Shown one piece after another: positions 8,123-17,647 of a stretch of 64,000 bases of DNA (positions within the stretch are counted from its first letter, which is position 1; each line of letters opens with the position of its first letter). The position numbers and the translations under genes are program-made. The stretch comes from Massilia sp. IC2-477 (GTDB lineage Bacteria; Pseudomonadota; Gammaproteobacteria; Burkholderiales; Burkholderiaceae_D): NCBI RefSeq assembly GCF_020707265.1, contig NZ_JAJFEQ010000003.1, forward strand, positions 1 through 64,000, in the 5' to 3' direction. Below the pieces are notes generated by a model. That model searched no databases, had not been told where the DNA came from, and saw only the letters and a program-made list of their open reading frames with translations.

Positions 8123-10371
8123 GCCGTGGCTGCGTCCACCTTCCACCAGGCCGGCAACAGGGCCCGCACGTCCGGGCGGCTGAAACGGTCATCGATCAGC
8201 CACACCACGCCACGGTCGGTTTCGGTGCGGATCACGCGGCCGGCCGCCTGCACCACCTTCTGCATACCGGGATACAGGTAGGTGTAGTCGTAGCCGGCCC
8301 CGAACATGGCTCCCATGCGCTCGCGCAGCTGCTCGTTGACCGGATTCACCTGCGGCAGTCCGAGCGTGGCGACGAAAGCGCCGATCAGGCGCTCGCCCGG
8401 CAGGTCGATGCCTTCGCCGAAGGAGCCGCCCAGCACCGCGAAGCCCACACCCTGGCCCCCTGGCGTGAAGCGATCGAGGAAGGCGTTGCGCTCCGCCTCG
8501 CTCATGCGCCGTTCCTGGCGCCAGGCCGGCACGTCCGGGTGACGCGCCTCCAGCTGGGCCAGCACCTGTTCCATGTAGTCGAAGCTGCTGAAGAAGGCCA
8601 GGTAGTTGCCGGGACGCTTGCGGTACTGGCTTGCTACCAGGTCGGCGATCGGCGCCAGCGAAGCAGCGCGGTGCTGGTAGCGGGTCGAGATGCCACCCGC
8701 GATGTGCACTTCCAGCTGGCTGGCACTGAAGGGCGAGGCGACGTCGGCCCAGGCGGTGTCCGGCGGCATGCCGAGCAGGTCGCAGAAATAGTGCCAGGGG
8801 CTGAGCGTGGCCGAGAACAGGGTGACCGAGCGCGCCAGCGCGAAGCGCGGCGCCAGGAAAGGCGCCGGCACCACGTTGCGGATGCTGATGATGGAATCCC
8901 TTACCCCGGCGCGCGTCAGGTCGCACAGCGAATGCTCGCCAAAGGATTCGGCCAGGCGCAGGAAGGCCAGGGCATCGAAGTGAAAGCGCTGCAGTTCGGG
9001 GTCGAGCGGTCCCGGGAATTCGGCCAGGAAGTCGTTGACGGTGCTGGTGGCGTTCTGCAACGCGTCGAGCAGCTTGCCCGGCACTTCCGGCAGCACCTGG
9101 TAGGGCGCGGGCGCCTCCTTGTCGACGCCGGTCCAGGCGCGCCCGACCCGCTCCAGCGCCTTCTTCACGATTTCCGGCGCCTCGGCGCGCGCGGCGCGAA
9201 GAAGCGTGCGGTCCAGCTCCACGCTGTACATCGAACGGGCACGCGAGACCATGTTGTGGGCTTCGTCGACCAGCACGCTGGCGCGCCAGCCGTTGGCCAG
9301 CGCCAGCGCGTACAGCATGGCGCCGCCGTCGAAATAATAGTTGTAGTCGCCGACCACCACGTCGGCCCAGCGCGCCATCTCGCTGCCCAGGTAATAGGGG
9401 CAGACATCGTGGGCCAGGCCCACCTCGCGCAGGGCTTCGCGGTCGAGCAGCGCCACCTGCGCTGCGGCGGCGCGTGCTGCGGGGAGGCGGTCGTAGAAAC
9501 CTTTCGCGAGCGGGCAGGCGTCGCCCTGGCAGGCCTTGTCGGGATGTTCGCAGGCCTTGTCGCGCGCGGTCAGTTCCAGCACACGCATCGGGATCGTGGT
9601 GCCGGCGCCCAGGCTGGTGCAGGCGTTCAGCGCCAGGCGCCGCCCAGGCGTCTTGGCGGCCAGGAAGAAGACCTTGTCGAGCTGCGCCGAGGGCATGGCC
9701 TTCAGGACCGGGAACAGGCTGCCGACGGTCTTGCCGATGCCGGTCGGCGCCTGGGCCAGCAGGCAGCGCCCGCGGGTAGCGGCGCGGTAGATGTTTTCCG
9801 CCAGCTGGCGCTGGCCGGGTCGGAACTCGGCATGCGGGAAGCGCAGGTTGGCGAGGGCGCCGTCGCGCGTCGCGCGGTGCGCTGCTTCCTGGGCGGCCCA
9901 GGCCGAGAAGCGCTCGCACAAGCCGACGAACAGCGCGGCCAGCGCTGCCGCATCCTGCGTCTCGCGCAGCACGGTTTCCTGGCCGCTGCCGATCTCGTAA
10001 TAGACCAGGGCCAGGTTGACGCTTTCCAGCCCGAGCTGGCGGCACAGCAGGTGGCCGTAGACCCGCACCTGCGCCCAGTGCAGGTGGCGGTGGTTGTCGG
10101 GAATGGTGCTGAACTTGCCGCGGTAGGTCTTGATCTCTTCGATCAGGTTGTCGTCCGGATCGTAGCCGTCGGCGCGCCCGCGCACGTGCAAGTCTCCCCA
10201 GCTGCCTTCGAGCGCCACCTCGGCGCGGTAGTTCTCGCCGCGCCGCCCCTGCACGACGGCATGCCCGGCAATGCCTTCCTGAGCGGTGGGCGAGGGCGTG
10301 AAGCGCAGGTCGAGGTCGCCCTGCTTGGCGGTGAACTCGCACAGCGCGCGCACCGCGACGCTATAGGTCAA
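8119..10371 (-). CDS. XPD/DinG-type DNA helicase with N-terminal PD-(D/E)XK nuclease domain
   Basis: The product is about 750 residues. The N-terminal 200 residues look like a Cas4/RecB-type PD-(D/E)XK nuclease (Asp about 68 in GRADGYDPDDN and the E-x-K pair in EEIKTYRG, about 79-81). The helicase core has Walker A APTGIGKT (about 208-215), an iron-sulphur cysteine set (about C274, C281, C286, C324) as in XPD/DinG, the DEAH box VLVDEAHN (about 369-372) and motif VI QAAGRVIRTETDRG. It should unwind DNA 5' to 3' and may cut it. The likely start is TTG 10371, sharing TTGA with the stop of the FAN1-like gene; GTG 10353 is the alternative. The long open frame upstream of this is only a shadow of the neighbour. 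The coupled partner implies joint DNA repair. Confidence 0.87.
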   Translation of the reverse strand: MTYSVAVRALCEFTAKQGDLDLRFTPSPTAQEGIAGHAVVQGRRGENYRAEVALEGSWGDLHVRGRADGYDPDDNLIEEIKTYRGKFSTIPDNHRHLHWAQVRVYGHLLCRQLGLESVNLALVYYEIGSGQETVLRETQDAAALAALFVGLCERFSAWAAQEAAHRATRDGALANLRFPHAEFRPGQRQLAENIYRAATRGRCLLAQAPTGIGKTVGSLFPVLKAMPSAQLDKVFFLAAKTPGRRLALNACTSLGAGTTIPMRVLELTARDKACEHPDKACQGDACPLAKGFYDRLPAARAAAAQVALLDREALREVGLAHDVCPYYLGSEMARWADVVVGDYNYYFDGGAMLYALALANGWRASVLVDEAHNMVSRARSMYSVELDRTLLRAARAEAPEIVKKALERVGRAWTGVDKEAPAPYQVLPEVPGKLLDALQNATSTVNDFLAEFPGPLDPELQRFHFDALAFLRLAESFGEHSLCDLTRAGVRDSIISIRNVVPAPFLAPRFALARSVTLFSATLSPWHYFCDLLGMPPDTAWADVASPFSASQLEVHIAGGISTRYQHRAASLAPIADLVASQYRKRPGNYLAFFSSFDYMEQVLAQLEARHPDVPAWRQERRMSEAERNAFLDRFTPGGQGVGFAVLGGSFGEGIDLPGERLIGAFVATLGLPQVNPVNEQLRERMGAMFGAGYDYTYLYPGMQKVVQAAGRVIRTETDRGVVWLIDDRFSRPDVRALLPAWWKVDAATA

Positions 10372-12023
10372 GCCGCCTGCTCCCACTGGAGGTAGCACAC
10401 CGCCACCGGCATGCCGTGGGCGGCGCAGTAATCGATCCAGCGCAGCTGGTTGTCCTGCAGGCGGTCGCCCGGACCCTTCACCTCGATCATGGTGTAGCGG
10501 CCCTCGTTCGGCCAGAACTGGATCAGGTCTGGGAAGCCCGTGTGGTTGGCCTTCACGTCGGCCAGGATGCGCTCGCACCACTTGCGCAGGTGGGCGGCCG
10601 GGATGCAGGCCAGCGCCAGCTCCAGCAGTTCTTCGGTGAGGGCGCCCCAGTACACGAAGGGCGAGGAAATGCCGGCCTTTTCCTGGTAATTGCGGCGGAT
10701 GGTGTCACGATAGCGGCCGTCGTCCAGCTCGGCCAGGCAGGCCGCGAATTCGGCCGTGCGGCGCTGGTGGAAGTCCGGGCTGTTCAGGTCGGCCGGGCCG
10801 CGGTGGAAGGGGTGGAAGAACGCGCCCGGGATGGCCGCGAACACGGCGCGCCAGCACAGCAGGCCGAACAGGGAATTGGCCAGCGCATTCTCGACGTAGA
10901 ACACGGGGGCGTCCTCGCGCGCCAGGTGCTCGCGCACCACGCCTTCGACCCACCAGTCGCCGCCCGGCATCGGCAGGCACAGGTCGAGGCGCTCGACGGC
11001 GGCGGCGCGCCGCGCCGGCAGCCGCGCGTGGCCCAGGCGGCGCGCCAGGCGTGGCCCGATGCGCGACAGGTGCTGGCGCTCGGCTTCGCTCTCGGGCGCG
11101 GCCTGGGCCAGCTGGTACAGGGCGTAGGCGTCGTCGAAGCGCTCGTGCTTTTCCAGTACCCTGATCGCCCGTCCGCGCGCACCGGGGAAGCGGCAGCCGG
11201 TGTACACGGCGTGCGCATTGTCCCAGTCCTTCAGTTTTTCAAAACCCTGGCCGATCTGGAACAGCAGCTTTTCGCGCCGGCTGACCAGCCAGTCGTTGTC
11301 GAAGACATGCGAGGGCAGGTCGCGCAGCACCTCGTCGAGGGCTTCGCCGGCGTAGAAGCGTTCCTTGCAGTCGTGCAGGCGCAGGTAGTGTTCGACGTCG
11401 GCGCGCGAGCGGAAGCCGCGCGAGGCTTGGGAGAGTTCGACCTGCTCGAAGCGGAACATGCCGAGGTCGGACAGCACGAACTCGGTCCAGTCCTGGTGCA
11501 GGTTGCCGAAGAAGATCAGGCGCAGCCGGTCGCACAGCGGCTTGACCAGGATGCGCAAGGCGAGGTCGCCGCACTTGGGGTGCCACTGCGAGAACGGCTG
11601 GCCGTCAAGGCACGCGGGGCGCAGGGCTTCCAGCTGGTCGCCCTTGCGTGCGTTCTTTTGCTGCAGCGTGGCCAGCTGTGGACCGAAGGCCTCGGCGATC
11701 TCGGGCTTGGACAGCAGCTCGAACAGTTCGTCGAGCGAAACCACGGGATCGGCCTCGACCCAGCCGGTGCCTAGCAGGTGGCTGGAGGCCTCGACCGGGC
11801 AGCCGATTTCCGCATAAATGAGTTTGCTGGCCCGGAACAGGTGCCCCTTGCGCATGACCATCCGGACGAACAGCGCGCGTGCATTCTGCGGTAGCGCGGG
11901 GAAGGCTTCGATGAAAGCAAGCTCCTCGTCGACCAGCAGGTCGCGGTAACGCTCGCCGATCCAGTCGAGGACGCGCTGGAAGTTATCCAGATAATAAAAC
12001 TCGTTTTCCAGTACCCTGATCAT
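10368..12023 (-). CDS. FAN1-like VRR-NUC structure-specific nuclease
   Basis: The 551-residue protein has the FAN1 layout: a helical N-terminal DNA-binding half, a TPR-like middle (for example HAVYTGCRFPGARGRAIRVL) and a C-terminal VRR-NUC domain with the PD-(D/E)XK motif around PDLIQFWPNEGRYTMIEVKG and the conserved QLRWIDYC helix. FAN1 enzymes trim 5' flaps and unhook interstrand cross-links, and bacterial members have been studied in Pseudomonas. It starts at an ATG on the minus strand and its stop overlaps the helicase start, so the two are translated as a unit. Catalytic Glu and Lys are present, so an active enzyme is expected. Confidence 0.88.
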   Translation of the reverse strand: MIRVLENEFYYLDNFQRVLDWIGERYRDLLVDEELAFIEAFPALPQNARALFVRMVMRKGHLFRASKLIYAEIGCPVEASSHLLGTGWVEADPVVSLDELFELLSKPEIAEAFGPQLATLQQKNARKGDQLEALRPACLDGQPFSQWHPKCGDLALRILVKPLCDRLRLIFFGNLHQDWTEFVLSDLGMFRFEQVELSQASRGFRSRADVEHYLRLHDCKERFYAGEALDEVLRDLPSHVFDNDWLVSRREKLLFQIGQGFEKLKDWDNAHAVYTGCRFPGARGRAIRVLEKHERFDDAYALYQLAQAAPESEAERQHLSRIGPRLARRLGHARLPARRAAAVERLDLCLPMPGGDWWVEGVVREHLAREDAPVFYVENALANSLFGLLCWRAVFAAIPGAFFHPFHRGPADLNSPDFHQRRTAEFAACLAELDDGRYRDTIRRNYQEKAGISSPFVYWGALTEELLELALACIPAAHLRKWCERILADVKANHTGFPDLIQFWPNEGRYTMIEVKGPGDRLQDNQLRWIDYCAAHGMPVAVCYLQWEQAA

Positions 12024-12121
12024 GTCGTGACGCTACCTGTGCTTATGTACAGTATAGCGCCACCGAGCATTTGCAACCCAGCAGTATCGCGATTTTTACG
12101 GGCCTTGCGGACTTTTCGCCA

Positions 12122-12898
12122 CTACTGGCGTGGCGGACGGGCCTGGCAGTTGTCATTCGGGCACAGCAGCTCAGTCATCTGCGAGTTCTGCGGCGCATGC
12201 CCGTTGGCATGCACGATGACGGCCGAGATCAGCGCGACGTCGGCATCCACCGCCGGCTCGCCGGGTTTGGCCGGGGGCGCGCTGCGCGGGGCTTTTGGCG
12301 CCGCGGGCCTGGGGGCGCTTTTGGCGGCCAGCACAGGCTTGGGTCTGGGCGCCGGCGCGGCCTTCGCTTCGACCGGGGCGACGACAGCCGGGCGCGGAGC
12401 GGGCGCGCTACGGGCCGCCGCTTGCGGCGATGTCGCGGCCGGGACGGGCACGCGCACCGGCGCGGCCTTGTCCTGTGCGGACTTGAGCAGGCGCAGCGGC
12501 GGCACGGCGTCGGAAGCCGGCGCCTGGTCGACGATGACGGCCGCTTGCGGTGATCGCACCTCGGGAGGGGCCATGGCGACCTGCAGCAGGGCCGGTGTGT
12601 TTGGCGTCGGCAGGTCGGAAGATTTGACGGCCTCGGCCAGCACCGCGTCCTGCACGTCCGGCCGGCGGTCGTCGTTGTTGGCGGCCAGCCACACCAGCGC
12701 CCCGGTCAGGCTGAGCGCCAGCAGGGCACTGGCGCCATACCACACCAGCCGTGGGCCGGATGATGTGCGGGCGCCACGCTTGCGCGCCGGCTCGCGTTCG
12801 AGCATCGCCAGGATGCTGTCCTCGCCGGACGTGCTGCGTCGCGGCGACATCAGGTTCGGACGCATGGACGGGGATTGATTTTCGTCTGTAGGCCGCAC
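12122..12898 (-). CDS. Single-pass membrane protein with Pro/Ala-rich periplasmic region, unknown function
   Basis: The product is about 258 residues from GTG 12898, chosen because TAGGAG lies seven bases upstream; ATG 12865 is an alternative. The cytoplasmic N-terminus (about 65 residues, Ser/Arg-rich) is followed by one transmembrane helix (LVWYGASALLALSLTGALVW) and a long low-complexity Pro/Ala/Lys stretch, as in wall-spanning proteins. The short C-terminus has a Cys pair (CPNDNC). No family is recognised. It is divergent from the M15 peptidase gene at the head of the T6SS block with only 59 bases between them, so the two may share regulation. Confidence 0.65.
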   Translation of the reverse strand: MRPTDENQSPSMRPNLMSPRRSTSGEDSILAMLEREPARKRGARTSSGPRLVWYGASALLALSLTGALVWLAANNDDRRPDVQDAVLAEAVKSSDLPTPNTPALLQVAMAPPEVRSPQAAVIVDQAPASDAVPPLRLLKSAQDKAAPVRVPVPAATSPQAAARSAPAPRPAVVAPVEAKAAPAPRPKPVLAAKSAPRPAAPKAPRSAPPAKPGEPAVDADVALISAVIVHANGHAPQNSQMTELLCPNDNCQARPPRQ

Positions 12899-12957
12899 GG
12901 CATTACTCCTAAGATTGGTTCTCTTAATTCTGATTAGAAACAATCTTGGGGGAAGCG

Positions 12958-13800
12958 ATGCTGATTTTTCTCGCCCTTCTGTACTTTTGTCTGGCGACTG
13001 CTGCAATCTGGCTGGCGCTGTTCCCGTCCGGCCGCGCCGTACTGGCGCGCGCGCTGTTCCTGCTGCGCCAGCGCTTTGCCCAGCGCGCGCTCGGCTGGCA
13101 GATCGCCGGCACGCGCTATGCGGGCGCGGTGCGCGGCGAGATCCCGCGCGACATCCGCGGCAGCATCCTGCGCTTCGTCGGGCGCCACCGCATCGCCTGT
13201 GCGATCGGCGTGCCGGCCATCCTGATTCCCTCGCTGCTGGCGCTGGCCCTGAGCAGCCCGGCCATGCTGCCCGTGTACGAGAGCGAAACCACGGTTCCGG
13301 ACGCCCAGGTGGCGGCCCTGCTGCAGGGCGAGCGCCTGGTGCCGCCGGTGGCGCTGCCGCCGATGGCCTTTACCACGGCGGAAGTCGAACTGGTGCGACC
13401 GATGCTGGTGAGCGCCAGCCGCAACTGGGGCCTGCTGCATCCGGACTTCAGCCAGCGCCTGCTGCTCGCCTTCAAAATCATGAAAGAAAAGCACGGCTAC
13501 GAAATGGCGCTGCTGGAAGGCTACCGCAGCCCGGCGCGCCAGGACGAGCTGGCCAAGGCCGGCAGCCACGTCACCAATGCGCGCGCCTTCCAGAGCTGGC
13601 ACCAGTATGGCCTGGCCGCCGACTGCGCGTTCTGGCGCGACGGCAAGCTGGTAATCTCGGAAAAAGACCCCTGGGCCATGCGCGGCTACCAGCTGTACGG
13701 CGAAGTGGCTGAATCGCTCGGCCTGACCTGGGGCGGGCGCTGGAAGATGATGGATTTTGGCCACACTGAACTCCGCCTGCGCGGCGTCATGCGGCGCTGA
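12958..13800 (+). CDS. Membrane-anchored M15 (VanY-like) peptidoglycan peptidase, TagX-like
   Basis: The 280-residue protein has two N-terminal membrane helices (about 2-22 and 80-100) and a C-terminal M15 zinc-peptidase domain: GYRSPARQDEL, the zinc pair His215/Asp222 in SWHQYGLAADCAF, and the final DFGHTEL with His269. Family members cleave L,D or D,D bonds in peptide stems. In Acinetobacter, TagX, a VanY-family L,D-endopeptidase encoded in the T6SS locus, helps the apparatus cross the cell wall. The position 97 bases before tssM suggests the same job here. ATG 12958 follows GGGGGA; an in-frame TTG lies 12 bases upstream. Confidence 0.82.
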   Translation: MLIFLALLYFCLATAAIWLALFPSGRAVLARALFLLRQRFAQRALGWQIAGTRYAGAVRGEIPRDIRGSILRFVGRHRIACAIGVPAILIPSLLALALSSPAMLPVYESETTVPDAQVAALLQGERLVPPVALPPMAFTTAEVELVRPMLVSASRNWGLLHPDFSQRLLLAFKIMKEKHGYEMALLEGYRSPARQDELAKAGSHVTNARAFQSWHQYGLAADCAFWRDGKLVISEKDPWAMRGYQLYGEVAESLGLTWGGRWKMMDFGHTELRLRGVMRR

Positions 13801-13897
13801 GCTCGGTCCAAGGCTTGCGCCGTCGCAAATGTTGCCCAGCGGCCCCGTGCGAGCATTTCCTTTAGAACATTCCCATAAACTAAACTCCGCTCCCGCC

Positions 13898-16800
13898 ATG
13901 GCACGAATCTGGCAGTTACTGACCGACAGCCGCGTGCTGGTCGCGATCGGCATCGCCGCGCTTGCGGCTTGCCTCTTCATTGGCGCCGACATCCTCGGCA
14001 TCGACCCCGTCTGGGTCCCCATCGTCGGCCTGCTCCTGCTTGCCTGTTGGGGCGTGTGGTGGGCGGTGCGGCGCCACATCCGCGGACGCATGGCCAGGCA
14101 GCTGGGCGAGGCCATCATCCCGGGCGAAGACCAGACCGCCGGCGGCGAGATGGCGGTCCTGCGCAAGAACATGCTGGAGGCGGTCGCCACCATCAAGACG
14201 TCCAAGCTGGGCCTGACGCGGGGCGCGGCGGCGCTCTACGAACTGCCCTGGTACATGATCATCGGGAACCCGGCGGCGGGCAAGAGCAGCGCCATCGCCC
14301 GCTCCGGGCTGACCTTCCCGATCCCCGGCAACAAGGCGCTGCAGGGCGTGGGCGGCACCCGGAACTGCGACTGGTTCTTCACCACCGACGGCATCCTGCT
14401 CGATACGGCCGGCCGCTATTCGGTGCAGGACGACGACCGCGCCGAGTGGTTCAGCTTCCTCGACCTGCTGAAAAAACACCGGAGCAAGGCGCCCATCAAC
14501 GGCATCCTGATCGCGGTCAGCGTGGCCGAACTGGTGGCCGGGCCGACCAGCGCCTCGCACGAGCTGGCCAAGAGCCTGCGCACCCGGGTGCAGGAACTGA
14601 CCGAGCGCCTCGGCGTGCATGCGCCGGTCTATGTGGTCTTCACCAAGGCCGACCTGGTGGCCGGCTTCACCGACTTCTTCGCCGACACCGAGCGTACGGA
14701 GCGCGACCGCATCTGGGGCGCCACGCTGCGCTACAACCGCCGCAGCGCGCCGCAGGACGTGCTGGGCTTCTTCGACGAGCATTTCGACGAACTGTACGAC
14801 GGCCTGAAGGAGATGAGCCTGGCGAGCATGGGCGCCAACCGCAGCACCCACATGCGGCCCGGCGTGTTCACCTTCCCGCTGGAGTTTGCGGCCATCAAGA
14901 CGCCGCTGCGTGCTTTTCTGTCGACCCTGTTCGAAGAAAACACTTACCAGTTCAAGCCCGTGTTCCGCGGCTTCTACTTCACCAGCGCGCTGCAGGAAGG
15001 CAGCGTGCAGGACCTGTCGAGCAAGCGCGTGGCAAGCCGTTTCGACCTGGCGCTGCGCGAGCAGAAGGGTGGCGAGGTGGCCGAGCAGTCCGGCTACTTC
15101 CTGCTCGACCTGTTCCGCAAGGTGATCTTCGCCGACAAGGAACTGGTCAAGCGCTATACCAATCCGAGCACGGCGCGATGGAAGGTGGCGGCCTTCTTCG
15201 GGGCCACCATCCTGTTAGGCGCCGCGCTGGGCGGCTGGAGCTGGTCCTACATGGGCAACCGCCAGCTGGTGGCCAACGTGCAGACGGACCTGGACAAGGT
15301 GGCCAGGCTGCAGGCCGGACGCGGCGACCTGCAGTCGCGCCTGGAAGCGCTGGACATCCTGCAGGACCGCATCGAGCAGCTCGACAAGTACCACCAGGAG
15401 ACGCCGTGGGCGCTGGGCTTCGGCCTGTACCAGGGCGAGGCGCTGGAGCGCAAGCTGCGCGACGAGTATTTTGCCGGCGTGCGTGCGGTGATGGTGGAAC
15501 CGGTCACTGCCGCGCTGGAAACCATGCTGGCTGAAGTCAACGCCAACGCGGCCCAGCTCACGCCAGCAGGTGGGCCGATCTCCGCGCCCGATTCGGCCGC
15601 GGCGCAGGCAACGGCGCCTTCCCAGACGAGTGGCCAGTACCAGAGCGTCTCTGCCACCAGCGTGGCCGACGCCTACAACGCCCTCAAGACCTACCTCATG
15701 TTAGGCGACAAGACCCGCGCCGAGCCCGGCCACCTGAACGACCAGCTGACCCGCTACTGGCGCACCTGGCTGGAAGCGAACCGCGGCAACATGCCGCGCG
15801 AGCAGATGATCCGCAGCGCGGAGCGCCTCTTGACCTTCCACCTGTCGCAGGTTCAGGACCCGGCCTGGCCCCAGATGACGCTCAAACTCAGCCTGCTGGA
15901 CAGCACCCGTGAGCACCTGCGCCGCGTGGTGCGCGGCACCGCGGCGCGCGAACGCGTCTACAACGACATCAAGACCCGCGCCGCGACCCGCTTCCCGGCG
16001 GTGACGGTGGCGCGCATCGTGGGCGAAGGCGATAGCGGCCTGGTGGCGGGCAGCCATGCGGTTTCCGGCGCCTTCACCCGCCAGGCCTGGAAGGACTACG
16101 TGCTGGGCGCCATCCGCGACGCCTCCAGCAGCGAAACCCAGAGCGACGACTGGGTGCTGAAGACCGCGTCGAAGAACGACCTGACCCTGGAAGGCAGCCC
16201 GGAACAGATCCAGAAGGCGCTGATCGACTTGTACAAGGCCGAGTATGCGCGCGAGTGGCTGAAGTTCGTGCAGGGTGTGTCGATCGCCGACCTGAAGGGC
16301 TTCGACGGCAGCGTGCAGGCCATGAACCGCCTGGGCGACCCGCAATCCTCTCCGATCGCCAAGCTGCTGCGCATGATCCACGACGAGACCGTGTGGGACA
16401 ACCCGGGCGCGGCCGGCGCGGGCCTGTCCAAGACCGAGCGGACCTTCGCCGAGTGGTTCAAGGAAGTCATCCTGCGCCGCGCGCCGTCGGATGCGCGCAC
16501 GCTGGCCAATGCGGTCGATCCCGCGACCCTGCTCGGCGCCCAGGGGGCGGGCCCGATCGGGCGCGAGTTCGCCGGCGTGGCGCGCCTGGTTGGGGTCAAG
16601 GAAAAGGACGCGTCCCTGATGACCGGCTACCTGGATGCGCTCTCCAGACTGCGCACCCGCCTGAACGCCCTGAAGAACCAGGGCGACCCGGGCCCCGGCG
16701 CCAAGCAGTTCATGCAGCAGACCCTGGAAGGCAATGGCTCCGAACTGGCCGACGCGCTGCGCTACGTGGACGAGCAGATGCTGACCGGGATGAGCGACAG

Positions 16801-17647
16801 CCAGAAGGCGGCCCTGCGCCCGTTGCTGGTGCGCCCCTTGACCCAGACCTTCGCGATGATCGTGCTGCCCTCGGAGGCCGAGATCAACAAGACCTGGCAG
16901 GTGCAGGTGGTCGAACCCTTCCAGCGCACCCTGGCTGGCAAGTACCCGTTCGCTGCCGCCAGCGTCGAAGCCACGCCTGGCGAGATCGGCCAGATCTTCG
17001 GGCCGGACGGCGAGGTCGCCAAGTTCGTCAATACCGCCATGGGCCCGCTGGTGGTGCGCCGTGGCGACGTGCTGTCGGCGCGCACCTGGGCCGACATCGG
17101 CATCACGCTCGCGCCCCAGGCGGTGAGCGGCTTCCCGGGCTGGATCGCCCCGCTGTCGTCGAAAGGCGTGGCTTCCGGCAGCGGCCCGCAGACCGTGTTC
17201 CAGATCCTGCCGCAGGCCGCGCCTGGCACCCTCGAGTACACGCTCGACATCGACGGCCAGCAGCTGCGCTACAAGAACACGGCCGCCAGCTGGACCAACA
17301 TGGTGCATCCGGGACCGCAGGGCATGGCCGGCGTGCGCATCAGCGCCGTCACCTTCGACGGCCGCAGCGTCGAACTGCTCAACGAACCGGGGCAGGCCGG
17401 CCTGAAACGCATGATCGATGCGGCCCAGAAAAAGAAAAAGGATGGCGGCGTGTTCGAGCTGCGCTGGAGCTCAGGCAACGTCGTGGTGACGGTGGACCTG
17501 AAGATCGTCAGCAGCGCGTCGGCTAACGGCAGCGGCGAGCAAAGCCAGGGCTTCCGCGGCCTGCGCCTGCCGACCACCATCGTCGGCCGCGCCCCCGACA
17601 GCCCGCCCGGCCAGCCCGCCCTGGCCAGCGTGAACGGAGGCCAGTGA
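13898..17647 (+). CDS. tssM: Type VI secretion membrane-complex protein TssM (IcmF family)
   Basis: The product is about 1249 residues, normal for TssM. Two N-terminal membrane helices (about 15-65) are followed by a cytoplasmic NTPase-like domain with Walker A GNPAAGKSS (about 124-132), a third helix near 430-452 (ATILLGAALGGWSW), and a large periplasmic part with IcmF and the C-terminal TssJ-binding beta domain. It forms the trans-envelope core with TssJ and TssL, both encoded nearby. ATG 13898 puts the first helix at the start; an in-frame upstream codon at 13757 overlaps the M15 gene and is unlikely. The stop overlaps the tagF start by one base. Confidence 0.95.
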   Translation: MARIWQLLTDSRVLVAIGIAALAACLFIGADILGIDPVWVPIVGLLLLACWGVWWAVRRHIRGRMARQLGEAIIPGEDQTAGGEMAVLRKNMLEAVATIKTSKLGLTRGAAALYELPWYMIIGNPAAGKSSAIARSGLTFPIPGNKALQGVGGTRNCDWFFTTDGILLDTAGRYSVQDDDRAEWFSFLDLLKKHRSKAPINGILIAVSVAELVAGPTSASHELAKSLRTRVQELTERLGVHAPVYVVFTKADLVAGFTDFFADTERTERDRIWGATLRYNRRSAPQDVLGFFDEHFDELYDGLKEMSLASMGANRSTHMRPGVFTFPLEFAAIKTPLRAFLSTLFEENTYQFKPVFRGFYFTSALQEGSVQDLSSKRVASRFDLALREQKGGEVAEQSGYFLLDLFRKVIFADKELVKRYTNPSTARWKVAAFFGATILLGAALGGWSWSYMGNRQLVANVQTDLDKVARLQAGRGDLQSRLEALDILQDRIEQLDKYHQETPWALGFGLYQGEALERKLRDEYFAGVRAVMVEPVTAALETMLAEVNANAAQLTPAGGPISAPDSAAAQATAPSQTSGQYQSVSATSVADAYNALKTYLMLGDKTRAEPGHLNDQLTRYWRTWLEANRGNMPREQMIRSAERLLTFHLSQVQDPAWPQMTLKLSLLDSTREHLRRVVRGTAARERVYNDIKTRAATRFPAVTVARIVGEGDSGLVAGSHAVSGAFTRQAWKDYVLGAIRDASSSETQSDDWVLKTASKNDLTLEGSPEQIQKALIDLYKAEYAREWLKFVQGVSIADLKGFDGSVQAMNRLGDPQSSPIAKLLRMIHDETVWDNPGAAGAGLSKTERTFAEWFKEVILRRAPSDARTLANAVDPATLLGAQGAGPIGREFAGVARLVGVKEKDASLMTGYLDALSRLRTRLNALKNQGDPGPGAKQFMQQTLEGNGSELADALRYVDEQMLTGMSDSQKAALRPLLVRPLTQTFAMIVLPSEAEINKTWQVQVVEPFQRTLAGKYPFAAASVEATPGEIGQIFGPDGEVAKFVNTAMGPLVVRRGDVLSARTWADIGITLAPQAVSGFPGWIAPLSSKGVASGSGPQTVFQILPQAAPGTLEYTLDIDGQQLRYKNTAASWTNMVHPGPQGMAGVRISAVTFDGRSVELLNEPGQAGLKRMIDAAQKKKKDGGVFELRWSSGNVVVTVDLKIVSSASANGSGEQSQGFRGLRLPTTIVGRAPDSPPGQPALASVNGGQ

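Noticed and set aside
7486..10395. Plus-strand open frame of over 950 codons across the regulator and helicase
   Set aside because: It runs over two certain genes in other frames, has a low-complexity Arg/Gly/Gln-rich translation and no ribosome site.
13801..13897. Start of tssM inside the M15 peptidase gene (13757)
   Set aside because: The extra 47 residues have no family match, lie over the neighbour's coding end and would put the first membrane helix far from the N-terminus.
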